A stretch of 64,000 bases of DNA from NCBI RefSeq assembly GCF_000024765.1, contig NC_013422.1, forward strand, positions 887,501 to 951,500, written 5' to 3'. The stretch is from Halothiobacillus neapolitanus c2. Its GTDB lineage: Bacteria > Pseudomonadota > Gammaproteobacteria > Halothiobacillales > Halothiobacillaceae. Below the pieces are notes generated by a model, which saw only the letters and a list, made by a program, of their open reading frames with translations, ran no database searches and was not told the origin of the DNA. The position numbers were made by a program, and so were the translations under genes. Positions within the stretch are counted from its first letter, which is position 1, and every line of letters starts with the position of its first letter. Positions 55,811-64,000 of the stretch are shown in pieces.

Positions 55811-56848
55811 TTAAATTTCCTCGTCAGTGTCTTTTGGCGGGAAGATTCCGCGCTGCATCTTGCAGTGCACGCCTTGGCGCCCATCCACGACCTGTGTGAC
55901 ACCGAAGTCGGAACTGATGCTCATCAGCGAGTAGGCGTCGTCCTGACTGAGGTTGTGCTTGTCAACAAGCAGGTGAAGCATGTCCTTGGCGGCGTTCTTC
56001 ATCGCGACATCGAGATCGTCATCGAAGCCATGCACGATCCAGGTATCCGGTGTTTCGAGCAGGGGAGAAGGGAAGTGGAAGTCCTTGCGCAGAACGATCT
56101 GAAATATCACGTTCAGTGAGGCCTCGATCGCGGTTCCGCTGATTTCACCGTCGCCTTGTGAGATGTGAGGGTCACCAATCGAGAACAACGCGCCGGGCAC
56201 GGCCACCGGGTAATACATTGTCGCTCCAGCGCCGATTCGCCAGTTGTCGATATTGCCACCGTGCGCGCCGGGCGGGACAGTGCTGACACGGCCCATGGCA
56301 TCGGGGGCAACACCGGCCGTGCCCAGATGCGGGCGTACGGGTACGCGCACTCCGTTCAACGCAGGTTCGCAGGTACAGGTTCCGCGTTTGGTGATTTTAC
56401 CCGGTACCGTATATTTTCCAGGGAAGTTATAGGCGTAGAGGGCGCGGGCCGTGTTGTAGTCCGGATCGATCTTGTAGATCGTCACGCGTTCCTTTTCGCC
56501 CATCTCTTTGTAGAGAAGCCCCCAGTGCGCGGCAAGGTTCGTTCCGTATCGGAAACGCGGCAGCATTTGCAGGTAACGAACCTCGAGCATGTCACCCGAC
56601 TGTGCATCTTCTACATAGATCGGGCCGGTCATCAGATGTACGCCCGGGTTCCGGTCGTCTTCGGGGATGCTTGAGTACAGTAGTCTCACCGCATCGTCCA
56701 TCATCAGTTCAGGGGCATCGCCCGCTTGGTGCGTTACAGCTTCGGCGCGGATAATGTCGCCGCTTTTGATGCGCAAGGCCGGTTTAAGGCCGGCATCGAA
56801 ATAGCCCCAATGTACGGTTGAGGGGGTAGCTTGCAGTTCATGAAACAT
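55811..56848 (-). CDS. Acetamidase/formamidase family protein
   Basis: A 345-residue FmdA_AmdA-family amidase expected to hydrolyse short amides (formamide, acetamide) to acid and ammonia. Segments recognised: STVHWGYFDAGLKPALRIKS, GVHLMTGPIYVEDAQSGDML, GNIDNWRIGAGATMYYPVAV, and GDPHISQGDGEISGTAIEAS with the metal-binding Asp/His. ATG 56848 is preferred because AGGAAG precedes it; ATG 56863 adds five residues. It lies next to a decayed amino-acid-type ABC transporter, perhaps once its uptake system for amides. Formamide could also arise in ureide metabolism. Confidence 0.88.
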   Translation of the reverse strand: MFHELQATPSTVHWGYFDAGLKPALRIKSGDIIRAEAVTHQAGDAPELMMDDAVRLLYSSIPEDDRNPGVHLMTGPIYVEDAQSGDMLEVRYLQMLPRFRYGTNLAAHWGLLYKEMGEKERVTIYKIDPDYNTARALYAYNFPGKYTVPGKITKRGTCTCEPALNGVRVPVRPHLGTAGVAPDAMGRVSTVPPGAHGGNIDNWRIGAGATMYYPVAVPGALFSIGDPHISQGDGEISGTAIEASLNVIFQIVLRKDFHFPSPLLETPDTWIVHGFDDDLDVAMKNAAKDMLHLLVDKHNLSQDDAYSLMSISSDFGVTQVVDGRQGVHCKMQRGIFPPKDTDEEI

Positions 56849-56995
56849 GGATGGCTTCCTCATTGGTTAATAGTGCGAATTAAAGAGTGCTCGGTTGTCT
56901 ATGGACTCAGGAACGAGCGCAGGAAGGAATCGCCCACCTGCCCACAGGGCGTGTGAGCAAAGCGAAGCGAATTGGTCTTAAGTACGGTCTATCGG

Positions 56996-57991
56996 TCACA
57001 GCGCGAGCGCTGAGGTCTGGCCGGAACTCATCACACGGATGAAGCGGGCCGTCAGTGGATTGCGTGGTTGGCTAAGCACCTCATAGGCGGGGCCATCCTC
57101 AACGATATTTCCATCGGTGAGGAAGATGACGCGATCGGCGACTTCCTCAGCGAACCTCAATTGATGAGTGGAAATGATCATGGTGAGTTTTTCCTCAAAG
57201 GCGAGCCTACGAATGACATCCAGCACTTCTCCGACCATTTCCGGATCAAGTGCAGGGGTCGGCTCGTCAAGCAGGAGTACTTTGGCTCCCGGAGCGATAG
57301 CCCGTGCAATCGCCACACGTTGTTGCTGCCCGCCCGACAGATGACGAGGCAGGGCATCCCCACGGTCACCGAGGCCAACTCGATCGAGCAATTCCTGTGC
57401 TCGTTGTGCCGCCGCCTCTTGCGACCAGCCATGAACCCAGCGCAACGGTCCGGCGATGTTCTCTTCCGCAGTCAGGTGCGCGAATAGATTGAAATGCTGG
57501 AACAATATGCCGACACCGACTTCGACGCGCTGCCGGGCCACTTCACTTGGCGACAGAACAAGGCCACCTGACGAATACCCGATCCGATGCCCACCAATAA
57601 ACACGTCACCCGAGTTCCAGGTTTCGAGTCGATTGATGCAGCGGAGTAGCGTGCTTTTCCCTGATCCACTCGGGCCGAGAAGCGCGACGATCTCACCGGC
57701 ACGAACCTGAAGATCCAAGTCACCGAAAATCTGGCGATCACCATAGGATGAAGCATTGTTGTCATAGAGTTGCAGTTGTGGTGCGGGTTTTCCTGCTGCC
57801 TTACATTCAGGCTCCAAGTTTTGTATTAGAGGAACTTCAACAAAACTGGTGTTCTCTGCCGCGGTTGTCCCGCGTAGAGAAAAATTGATACCCCGTGATA
57901 TTTTTCGGGTTGCCTTTTGCAACGAGCACACCATCAAATACTTTCGAGTAAGTAATGAAGTCGGCAGCTTTGGCGCGCTCTTTCGTCGCAT
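56996..57991 (-). CDS. Chimeric ORF: binding-protein fragment fused to polar amino-acid ABC ATPase
   Basis: The ATPase part (from about residue 83, YGDRQIFGDLDLQVRAGEIV) has Walker A GPSGSGKST, signature LSGGQQQRVAIARAI and Walker B VLLLDEPTPALDPE, typical of GlnQ/HisP-type importers. Residues 41-80 (GTTAAENTSFVEVPLIQNLE and QLQLYDNNAS) are instead from a family-3 periplasmic binding protein, in a frame shifted relative to the upstream remnant. A deletion has joined the middle of the binding protein to the ATPase near 57751 and removed permease and ATPase start. Function is doubtful without permease; it may be an expressed relic. Confidence 0.75.
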   Translation of the reverse strand: MRRKSAPKLPTSLLTRKYLMVCSLQKATRKISRGINFSLRGTTAAENTSFVEVPLIQNLEPECKAAGKPAPQLQLYDNNASSYGDRQIFGDLDLQVRAGEIVALLGPSGSGKSTLLRCINRLETWNSGDVFIGGHRIGYSSGGLVLSPSEVARQRVEVGVGILFQHFNLFAHLTAEENIAGPLRWVHGWSQEAAAQRAQELLDRVGLGDRGDALPRHLSGGQQQRVAIARAIAPGAKVLLLDEPTPALDPEMVGEVLDVIRRLAFEEKLTMIISTHQLRFAEEVADRVIFLTDGNIVEDGPAYEVLSQPRNPLTARFIRVMSSGQTSALAL

Positions 57992-58164
57992 AGATGTCAG
58001 AAATCACAAGGTCCGCCTGGCCACTTTGCAGTGTTGGCAGCAATGCCGCAAACGCAACCGGTTTGTAGGACACGTTAAATCCCAGGCAACTTCCAAGTGC
58101 TTCAGCCAGATCAATATCTAGGCCGATGTATTTGCTCGGATCTTTGGGGTCCAGTGCCTCATAT
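57751..58164 (-). pseudogene. Amino-acid ABC transporter binding protein remnant
   Basis: Reading from the IS edge: NPYEALDPKDPSKYIGLDID, LAEALGSCLGFNVSYKPVAF, LLPTLQSGQADLVISDIYAT and VFDGVLVAKGNPKNITG, the first lobe of a family-3 solute-binding protein. After ITG a +1 base near 57890 shifts the frame; the homologous reading continues in the next frame as GTTAAENTSFVEVPLIQ. The N-terminus and signal peptide are cut off by the IS element at 58165, and the second lobe is deleted at the ATPase junction near 57751. Confidence 0.8.
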
Positions 58165-58220
58165 GGGTTCTACCCCGATAACACGGACACTTCCAAGAAG
58201 CCCCATAATGGAGTCAAGGA

Positions 58221-58526
58221 GTGTTTATAATCAAGAGAAGAAAATTCAGCCTTGAATTCAAACATGAGGCCGTGGTGTTGACGCGTCAGCCAGGTGTCAG
58301 TTGCCGCCAGGTGGCACTTGATATCGGCGTCAACCCCAACATGCTGTCGCGCTGGGTGCGGGAAGCGGATGCGGGTTTGGGCACGTCGTTCACAGGAACG
58401 GGTAGCCCTCGAGATCAGGAGTTGGCACGATTGAAGCGTGAACTGGCCCAGGTCAAGAAGGAACGAGATTTTTTAAGAGACGCGTCAATGTACTTCGCGA
58501 AGGGATCATCGAACGGTACTCGATGA
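58221..58526 (+). CDS. IS3-family transposase OrfA
   Basis: A 101-residue protein: [20 protein letters not shown], helix-turn-helix [19 protein letters not shown], and a leucine-zipper-like [20 protein letters not shown]. The heptamer TTTTTTA at 58469-58475 is in the correct phase (T TTT TTA) for -1 frameshifting into the orfB frame, as IS3-family elements use to make OrfAB transposase. The GTG start is weakly supported. Confidence 0.85.
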   Translation: MFIIKRRKFSLEFKHEAVVLTRQPGVSCRQVALDIGVNPNMLSRWVREADAGLGTSFTGTGSPRDQELARLKRELAQVKKERDFLRDASMYFAKGSSNGTR

Positions 58527-59383
58527 TTCGGCGTTGCCGCCAGGAGTACCCCGTACGACTTATGTGCCGCTGCCTGAATGTTTCATCCAGCGGCTACTAC
58601 GCTTGGCAGGATCGCCAACCAAGTTCCCGGTCTTTGGATAATGATCGTTTCCTCGAACGGATTCGTTCGATCCATGAGGACAGCCAAGGGGTTATTGGCG
58701 CCCCTCGTATGCATGAAGATCTGAGCGCTGAAGGTGAAACTGCTAGTCGAAACCGGATTGCCCGCCTGATGGCTGCCAATGGGATATATGGTTGGCCTAG
58801 ACGCAAGGGACGACGATGGTCGGGCCGCAGCAACTTGCGACCTCATCATGTGCGCAATCACCTGCAGCGGGATTTCACGGCATTGGAGCCACAAACCAAA
58901 TGGGTGACCGACATCACGGAAATAGCCACCCTGGAGGGTAAGTTATTCCTCTGTGTTGTTATCGACTTGTTCAGCAAACTGGTGATTGGTTGGTCCATGC
59001 ATCATCGTCAGGATCGACATATGGTCATTCGGGCAGTGGAGATGGCGCTCTGGCAACGGCAGGGCATCGGGCCTGTCATTCTGCACTCGGACCGGGGGTG
59101 TCAGTTCACCAGTGATGACTACCAGCGATTTCTAGAGAAGAACGCCTTGATCTGCAGCATGAGTGCGGTTGGTCATTGTGGTGATAACGCCGCTTGTGAG
59201 GGCTTTTTCGGGATGCTCAAACGGGAGCGGGTGCATCGTACGATTTACCGAACCCTGAATATGGCACGGTCGGACTTATTCGATTATATAGAGCGGTTCC
59301 ACAACCCACCGATGCGACGTAGACTCGCCAGGCAGGATCAGAAGTTTTTAGCCTTTTTACAACCGTCCGTGAAAACGGGCTAG
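58523..59383 (+). CDS. IS3-family transposase OrfB (DDE integrase)
   Basis: A 286-residue catalytic protein: [20 protein letters not shown], then DDE residues in [10 protein letters not shown] (Asp), [12 protein letters not shown] (Asp) and [14 protein letters not shown] (Glu). The orfB frame is open upstream as REGIIERYS and beyond, back to the TTTTTTA site in orfA, so the active protein is probably the OrfAB fusion. It overlaps orfA by 4 bp. All three catalytic acids are present, so the element may still transpose. Confidence 0.92.
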   Translation: MIRRCRQEYPVRLMCRCLNVSSSGYYAWQDRQPSSRSLDNDRFLERIRSIHEDSQGVIGAPRMHEDLSAEGETASRNRIARLMAANGIYGWPRRKGRRWSGRSNLRPHHVRNHLQRDFTALEPQTKWVTDITEIATLEGKLFLCVVIDLFSKLVIGWSMHHRQDRHMVIRAVEMALWQRQGIGPVILHSDRGCQFTSDDYQRFLEKNALICSMSAVGHCGDNAACEGFFGMLKRERVHRTIYRTLNMARSDLFDYIERFHNPPMRRRLARQDQKFLAFLQPSVKTG

Positions 59384-59852
59384 AATCCCTGGTCGCCACG
59401 CATCGGTTAAATGATTTTGAGTGTGGTGAACATGCCCTAGGCGAGTGGCTTAAGCGTCGTGCGATGACCAATCAGCTCAGTGGCACCAGCAGAACATTCG
59501 TGGTCGTGGATGAAGGAAATAGCGTGCGTGGCTTTTACGCCATGGCAGCGGGAGCCGTCACTCATCAACTGGCGACCAGCGCGGTTCGACGCAATATGCT
59601 TGACCCAGTGCCCGTCATGGTGCTTGGCAGGCTGGCTGTAGTTCGCCGGGCGCAAGGCATCAAACTGGGGCGGCTATGTTGCAAGACGCAGTCAATCGAG
59701 CCATTACCGTATCGCAAAACACGGGCGTTCTTGCATTGCTTGTTCATGCGCTCCACGAGCAGGCCAAGCAGTTCTACGAGCATTGTGGCTTTCAGGAGTT
59801 ACCGCATCATCCGCTGACACTTATGCTTCGTTTGAATACAGTCAAGGCCTGA
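59384..59852 (+). pseudogene. TacT-like GNAT acetyltransferase toxin remnant
   Basis: Reading from the IS right end: [60 protein letters not shown] and VMVLGRLAVVRRAQG, the signature of TacT-type toxins that acetylate aminoacyl-tRNA. Near 59665 the frame shifts; the rest continues as LQDAVNRAITVSQNTGVLAL, VHALHEQAKQFYEHCGF and LTLMLRLNTVKA, stopping at 59850-59852. The first residues and the expected DUF1778 antitoxin gene are missing at the IS boundary. Confidence 0.85.
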
Positions 59853-59999
59853 TCGAATATGGCCAACATAGCCCATCATGTTTGGATTCGACAGCGGACA
59901 TGGGTTGAAGTTTTCCCCCGTCTGGGTACTGGCGTTATTCGGCAAGACAACTTGCCACTCCATTTGGGAGAGACGTCGGCAGGGCTTCCATGCCCTTTA

Positions 60000-61385
60000 C
60001 TAAATGACTTTCGAGAAGCATTGTAATCCCTCGGGATTGAGGTATTCGTCGAATGCCATGCAGATATTGCGAATCAGCAGGCGGCCACGGGGCAGTACTT
60101 CCAGGTGATCATTGTCGAGTCGAAGTAGCTCGTCGGCCACCATCGGCTGGAGTTCGGATAGGGCTTTGGCAAAGTGCGATGCAAACGAAATGCCGAATTT
60201 TTGTTCCACCTGAGCGAAATCGAGACGGAAGTGGCTGATGATTTCGCTGATGACGAATCGACGCAGATGATCTTCATCAGTGAGCACATAGCCGCGTTCG
60301 ATGGGCAAACGACCCGCGCTGACGGCCTCGTGATAGGCTACCAGATCCTTGGTGTTTTGACTGAAGGCGCCGCCGACCTGACTGATCGACGATACGCCCA
60401 CGGCCACCATGTCGCATTCGGCATGGGTGGAGTATCCCTGAAAATTGCGGTGCAGCGTGCCGTTGCGTTGCGCGATGGCCAGCGGGTCGTCCGGCTTGGC
60501 GAAGTGATCCATGCCAATTAACACATAGCCCGCTTCCTGCAATCGTTCGATGCTACCGCCCAGAATGCGGAGTTTTTCGGCGGCGTTCGGCAGGTCTTCG
60601 GTATTGATGCGCCGCTGCGGTTTGAAGCGGGTCGGCAGGTGCGCGTAGTTGAAAATCGACAGCCGATCCGGCGCCATTTCGATCACGGTATCGAGCGTGC
60701 GCAGGAATGAATCACGGCTTTGGTGCGGCAGGCCGTAAATCAAATCCAGACTAACGCCGTGGAATCCTTCTGCGCGGGCGGCATCAACCACTTCTTTGGT
60801 TTCGGCATAACTTTGAATGCGGTTGACCGCTTCCTGCACTCGCTCATCGAAGTCCTGTACGCCCAGACTGATGCGGTTGAAGCCAAGATCGCGCAGCACG
60901 GCAATCGTTCCGGCATCGGCTTCGCGCGGGTCGATTTCGATGGAATATTCGCCCGTGTCATCCGTTTTGAGCTCAAAATGTCGTCCGGTCGCTTCCATGA
61001 TTTGGCGCATTTGCGCATCGGATAAAAAGGTGGGTGTTCCGCCGCCCCAATGAAGCTGATCAACGGCTCGTCCTTGGCCGAAGAGCTTGCCTTGCAATGC
61101 CAATTCCAGAACCACATCGTCCACGTAGGGTTGGGCGCGAGCGCGATCTTTGGTGACCACCTTGTTGCAGGCGCAGTAGTAGCACACCGTGTCGCAGAAG
61201 GGAATGTGGGTATAGATCGACAGCGGGCCACCTGCCGCGTTGGAACGGGCCGCCGCTGCTCGGTAGTCCGATTCATTAAATTGATCGTGAAATTGCACGG
61301 CCGTGGGGTATGAGGTGTAGCGCGGTCCGGATTTGTCGTAGCGACGGATCAGATCGTGATCGAAAAGGCTCATGGTTTCGCCCAT
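60000..61385 (-). CDS. hemN: Oxygen-independent coproporphyrinogen III oxidase HemN
   Basis: A 461-residue radical-SAM enzyme that decarboxylates coproporphyrinogen III to protoporphyrinogen IX during anaerobic heme synthesis. The cluster motif is HIPFCDTVCYYCACN (CxxxCxxC plus the extra Cys), preceded by RYDKSGPRYTSYPTAVQF, with QLHWGGGTPTF and SLDLIYGLPHQS following. I prefer ATG 61385 with GGAG upstream over ATG 61403, which lacks a ribosome-binding site. No clear FNR site (TTGATNNNNATCAA) was found in the 264-bp region upstream. It appears monocistronic. Confidence 0.95.
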   Translation of the reverse strand: MGETMSLFDHDLIRRYDKSGPRYTSYPTAVQFHDQFNESDYRAAAARSNAAGGPLSIYTHIPFCDTVCYYCACNKVVTKDRARAQPYVDDVVLELALQGKLFGQGRAVDQLHWGGGTPTFLSDAQMRQIMEATGRHFELKTDDTGEYSIEIDPREADAGTIAVLRDLGFNRISLGVQDFDERVQEAVNRIQSYAETKEVVDAARAEGFHGVSLDLIYGLPHQSRDSFLRTLDTVIEMAPDRLSIFNYAHLPTRFKPQRRINTEDLPNAAEKLRILGGSIERLQEAGYVLIGMDHFAKPDDPLAIAQRNGTLHRNFQGYSTHAECDMVAVGVSSISQVGGAFSQNTKDLVAYHEAVSAGRLPIERGYVLTDEDHLRRFVISEIISHFRLDFAQVEQKFGISFASHFAKALSELQPMVADELLRLDNDHLEVLPRGRLLIRNICMAFDEYLNPEGLQCFSKVI

Positions 61386-61649
61386 GATTGCTCCAATGGT
61401 CATGGTGGGTGATACGCTCGTGATGCCCGCAAGGTTAAACCGGTGGCGCGAGGTGTATGCGTCTCAACAATCTCGTACAATAGCCGAATCGCCCGAGTAA
61501 TTCGCCCGAGTATTTTGCTCGGAAAATCGGGCCGTTGACGCACGACAATGCCATTGATGGCGTGGCTGACGGACCTGGGTGAAAGTAATGGGCTGCTGGG
61601 GTGATTTTTCCTTAGCAGCCTTCAGGCAAATCAATAGAGGGAAACGGCT

Positions 61650-62264
61650 GTGCACATTGCCGATTTGCTGCGAGGCTTAGACTATTTCGGCACGGTTGTG
61701 TTTGCCATTTCTGGCGCGTTGGTCGCGGCGCGCAAGGGTATGGACTGGATGGGCTTTGCCATTCTGGCCACCGTGACAGGGATCGGCGGTGGCACGCTGC
61801 GCGATTTGATTCTGGATCGCCCCGTGTTCTGGGTATCTCATTGGGAGTACATTGTGCTCTGTGTGTTGACATCTTTGGTCACCTTTTATTTCGTGCCCCA
61901 TATTCGTCGCCGATATTCGTGGTTGTTGTGGGCCGATGCCATCGGATTGGCGGTGTTTAGCGTGCTGGGTGTTCAAATCGCCCTGAGCACGGGTACCAGT
62001 CCGTTCATCGCGATCATCATGGGCATGATGACGGCGGCATTCGGTGGTTTGATCCGCGATGTGCTGGCAGGCGAGCCGCCGTTATTGTTGCATCGTGAGA
62101 TCTACGCCAGCGCTGCGCTGTCGGGTGGTGTGGTCTATGCGCTTTTAGTCGTGGTCTTGCACCAGCCGATCTGGGCTTTGATTCTCGGGTTTATTGTGGC
62201 GTTGGTCGTCCGCGCACTGGGCATCGTTTATCATTGGCATCTGCCCGCGGCGCGAAGTGCCTGA
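61650..62264 (+). CDS. TRIC-type (UPF0126/YicG) membrane protein
   Basis: A 204-residue protein with seven predicted membrane helices and two glycine-rich repeats, FAISGALVAARKGMDWMGFA with GIGGGTLRDLILDRPVFWV, and MTAAFGGLIRDVLAGEPPLL. This is the duplicated domain of bacterial TRIC cation channels. The start is GTG 61650, preceded by AGAGGGAAA. Physiological substrate is probably monovalent cations; some annotations call it a glycine transporter. Confidence 0.88.
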   Translation: MHIADLLRGLDYFGTVVFAISGALVAARKGMDWMGFAILATVTGIGGGTLRDLILDRPVFWVSHWEYIVLCVLTSLVTFYFVPHIRRRYSWLLWADAIGLAVFSVLGVQIALSTGTSPFIAIIMGMMTAAFGGLIRDVLAGEPPLLLHREIYASAALSGGVVYALLVVVLHQPIWALILGFIVALVVRALGIVYHWHLPAARSA

Positions 62265-62353
62265 GCTTTTGCGCTCAGAAATCGGGTGCCGAGTGCGCGT
62301 CACCGTTCTTTAGTTTTGTTCACCTGACACCCCTAACATTTAAATCGAGACTT

Positions 62354-63283
62354 ATGACTCCTGCTGTCGAAATACATAACCTCACTAAAACCTACGCTGG
62401 CGGCGCCGAAGCGCTCAAAGGCATTGATCTGACCATCGAGCCGGGCGATTTCTTTGCGCTGCTTGGCCCCAATGGCGCGGGCAAATCCACCACCATCGGC
62501 GTGTTGTGCTCGTTGGTGAACAAAACCAGCGGTGTGGTGAAAGTGTTCGGTCACGATCTCGATCAGGATCGTAATTGGGTCAAGATGCAGATTGGCATCG
62601 TGCCGCAGGAATTTAACTTCAACCAGTTCGAACCGGTCGAAGAAGTGGTTATCAATCAGGGCGGCTTTTATGGCCTAACCCGCAAAAAAGCGCGTGAGCG
62701 CAGCGAGCATTTGCTCAAACAATTGGGGCTATGGGAAAAGCGCAAGAGCATGTCGCGCCAGCTTTCCGGTGGCATGAAGCGCCGCCTGATGATCGCCCGC
62801 GCGCTGGTGCATGAGCCCCGTTTATTGATTCTCGATGAACCAACCGCTGGGGTTGATATCGAATTGCGCCGCGGCATGTGGCAGTTTCTCACCGAAATCA
62901 ACGAGCAGGGCACCACCATCATCCTCACCACGCATTACCTAGAAGAAGCCGAGCAGTTGTGCCGCAATATCGCCATCATCAATGAAGGGCGCATCATCGA
63001 AAACACCAACATGCGCGCCTTGCTCGATTCGGTATCGCAAGAAACCTTCGTGCTTTATTGTGACGCGGCCGTGGCCTCGCTGCCGACCCTACCCGCCATG
63101 GATGCGCGCCTGATTGAAGCGGATGTGATCGAAGTGGTGCTGTCCAACGCGCAATCACTCACGGAGGTGTTCGACGTGCTGCGTGGTCACGGAATCGAAG
63201 TCAATCGAATGAAAAACAAAAACAATCGACTCGAAGAATTGTTTTTGCGATTGGTTCAGAACAGTACGGAGCCCGCAGCATGA
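62354..63283 (+). CDS. ABC-2-type exporter ATPase (YadG-like)
   Basis: A 309-residue ATPase: Walker A GPNGAGKST, Q-loop VPQEFNFNQFEPVEEVV, signature LSGGMKRRLMIARAL, Walker B LLILDEPTAGVD, H-loop TTHYLEEAE. The VPQEFNFNQFE segment is characteristic of the YadG/daunorubicin-resistance-like branch. ATG 62354 is preferred; the extension upstream lies in a region without family similarity. It overlaps the permease start by 4 bp. Substrate unknown. Confidence 0.93.
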   Translation: MTPAVEIHNLTKTYAGGAEALKGIDLTIEPGDFFALLGPNGAGKSTTIGVLCSLVNKTSGVVKVFGHDLDQDRNWVKMQIGIVPQEFNFNQFEPVEEVVINQGGFYGLTRKKARERSEHLLKQLGLWEKRKSMSRQLSGGMKRRLMIARALVHEPRLLILDEPTAGVDIELRRGMWQFLTEINEQGTTIILTTHYLEEAEQLCRNIAIINEGRIIENTNMRALLDSVSQETFVLYCDAAVASLPTLPAMDARLIEADVIEVVLSNAQSLTEVFDVLRGHGIEVNRMKNKNNRLEELFLRLVQNSTEPAA

Positions 63284-64000
63284 AAACCCAAAAGGAACTG
63301 CCCATTTCCGGAGAATTCACCCGTCCGGCCCAAGGCATGAGCGCCCGGCAGATGACCAATGCCTTTTTCATGTTGGTATCGCGTGAAATTTTGCGTTTTG
63401 GCCGCATCTGGCTGCAAACGATATTGCCGCCCATGATCATGACCTCGTTGTATTTCGTGGTGTTCGGCCATCTAATCGGCCCGCGCGTCGGTGAAATCGA
63501 TGGCGTGCCCTACATCAACTATCTCGTGCCCGGCCTGATTCTGATGGCGGTGATTACCCAAAGTTACGCCAATGTGGTCTCGTCATTTTACGGCGCGAAA
63601 TTTGCGCGACACGTTGAAGAGCTGCTCGTCTCACCCATGCCGCACTGGCTGATTATCCTCGGCTATTTGGCAGGGGGTGTGGCGCGTGGGCTGTCGGTCG
63701 GCGCGGCCGTTACCTTGGTCGCGTTGTTTTTCGCCGATTTGCAGGTGCACGATGTGTTGGCTTTAATTCTCGTGGCCGCATTGACCTCGGCGGTGTTCTC
63801 GCTCGGTGGCATGATTAACGCCATTTATGCCAATAGTTTCGACCATATTTCCATCGTGCCGACCTTCGTGCTGACGCCGCTTACCTACCTCGGCGGTGTG
63901 TTCTACTCCATCCACATGTTGCCGCCGTTCTGGCAGCAGGTGTCGATGTTCAACCCGATTCTCTACATCATCAACGGTTTTCGTTATGCCATGCTGGGCA
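63280..64000 (+). CDS. ABC-2-type permease (YadH-like), 3' end outside window
   Basis: The frame opens at ATG 63280 (ATGA overlap with the ATPase gene) and stays open to the window edge, giving about 240 residues. It begins MKTQKELPISGEFTRPAQGM and has membrane segments such as LPPMIMTSLYFVVFGHLIG, LVPGLILMAVITQSYANVV, YLAGGVARGLSVGAAVTLVA and FVLTPLTYLGGVFYSIHMLP, the ABC-2 signature. It forms an exporter with the preceding ATPase. Confidence 0.92.
   Translation, partial: MKTQKELPISGEFTRPAQGMSARQMTNAFFMLVSREILRFGRIWLQTILPPMIMTSLYFVVFGHLIGPRVGEIDGVPYINYLVPGLILMAVITQSYANVVSSFYGAKFARHVEELLVSPMPHWLIILGYLAGGVARGLSVGAAVTLVALFFADLQVHDVLALILVAALTSAVFSLGGMINAIYANSFDHISIVPTFVLTPLTYLGGVFYSIHMLPPFWQQVSMFNPILYIINGFRYAMLG

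Larger units (their letters stand above)
58165..59388 (+). mobile_element. IS3-family insertion sequence (about 1.2 kb)
   Basis: Contains intact orfA and orfB. Imperfect terminal inverted repeats: left GGGTTCTACCCCGATAACAC (58165 on) versus right, ending near 59388, GTCCGTGAAAACGGGCTAGA. TTCTA, CCCG and CACGGAC match. No target duplication was recognised, and the boundaries are approximate to a few bases. The left end cuts a binding-protein gene and the right end cuts an acetyltransferase toxin gene, so a deletion probably accompanied or followed insertion. Confidence 0.8.

Noticed and set aside
61404-61649. FNR-type site controlling hemN
   Set aside because: No TTGATNNNNATCAA-like palindrome is visible in the intergenic region.

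Overview
The window looks like a chromosomal segment of a Gram-negative proteobacterium, probably gammaproteobacterial or a relative. The evidence is an RND efflux pump, Tsx-like outer-membrane porins, a TRAP transporter, HemN and moderately high GC with ordinary bacterial gene packing. I cannot name the genus from the sequence alone. It has three parts: a CRISPR-Cas island (about 0.4-12.7 kb), a very large purine and pyrimidine catabolic region (about 12.7-55.3 kb), and a scarred region leading back to housekeeping genes (about 55.3-64 kb).

Region 1 begins with the end of an RND pump gene and tRNA-Pro(GGG). A decayed IS3-family fragment follows, fused to the leader-distal end of a CRISPR array. 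The array has 31 complete 37-bp repeats plus one partial repeat, and 31 spacers. It is read leftward from a leader at 3247-3422. The type I-C genes cas3-cas5-cas8c-cas7-cas4-cas1-cas2 run leftward. A ribbon-helix-helix/PemK-like toxin-antitoxin pair sits antisense between cas4 and cas1, which gives cas1-cas2 a promoter region shared with the antitoxin. Upstream of cas3 are a truncated HigA-like gene and a decayed tyrosine integrase interrupted by a palindromic repeat. tRNA gene, integrase debris and IS debris together suggest an old genomic island.

Region 2 encodes what looks like an almost complete route from purine bases to oxalate. Adenine deaminase, guanine deaminase, 8-oxoguanine deaminase and XdhABC yield urate. 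PuuD, UraH, UraD and PuuE convert urate to allantoate. An allantoate amidohydrolase and a PucG-type aminotransferase lead to oxalurate. HpxXYZ/AtzGEH-like proteins and an HpxW-like oxamate amidohydrolase would lead to oxalate. Pyrimidine salvage (CodA, Upp) is woven in. Uptake would use two BMP-family nucleoside-type ABC systems, two nearly identical Tsx-like porins and a TRAP transporter. Regulators are one Lrp/AsnC and two GntR/FCD proteins. A 12-bp palindrome, ATTGTNNACAAT, recurs upstream of four transcription units and is a candidate regulon operator.

Region 3 holds a 165-bp MITE-like element, an acetamidase/formamidase, and a polar amino-acid ABC transporter reduced to a binding-protein/ATPase chimera. 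It also has an intact-looking IS3-family element with a TTTTTTA frameshift site, a broken TacT-like acetyltransferase toxin, hemN, a TRIC-family membrane protein and an ABC-2 exporter running off the right edge. All functional calls come from reading motifs and context; no database search was possible.
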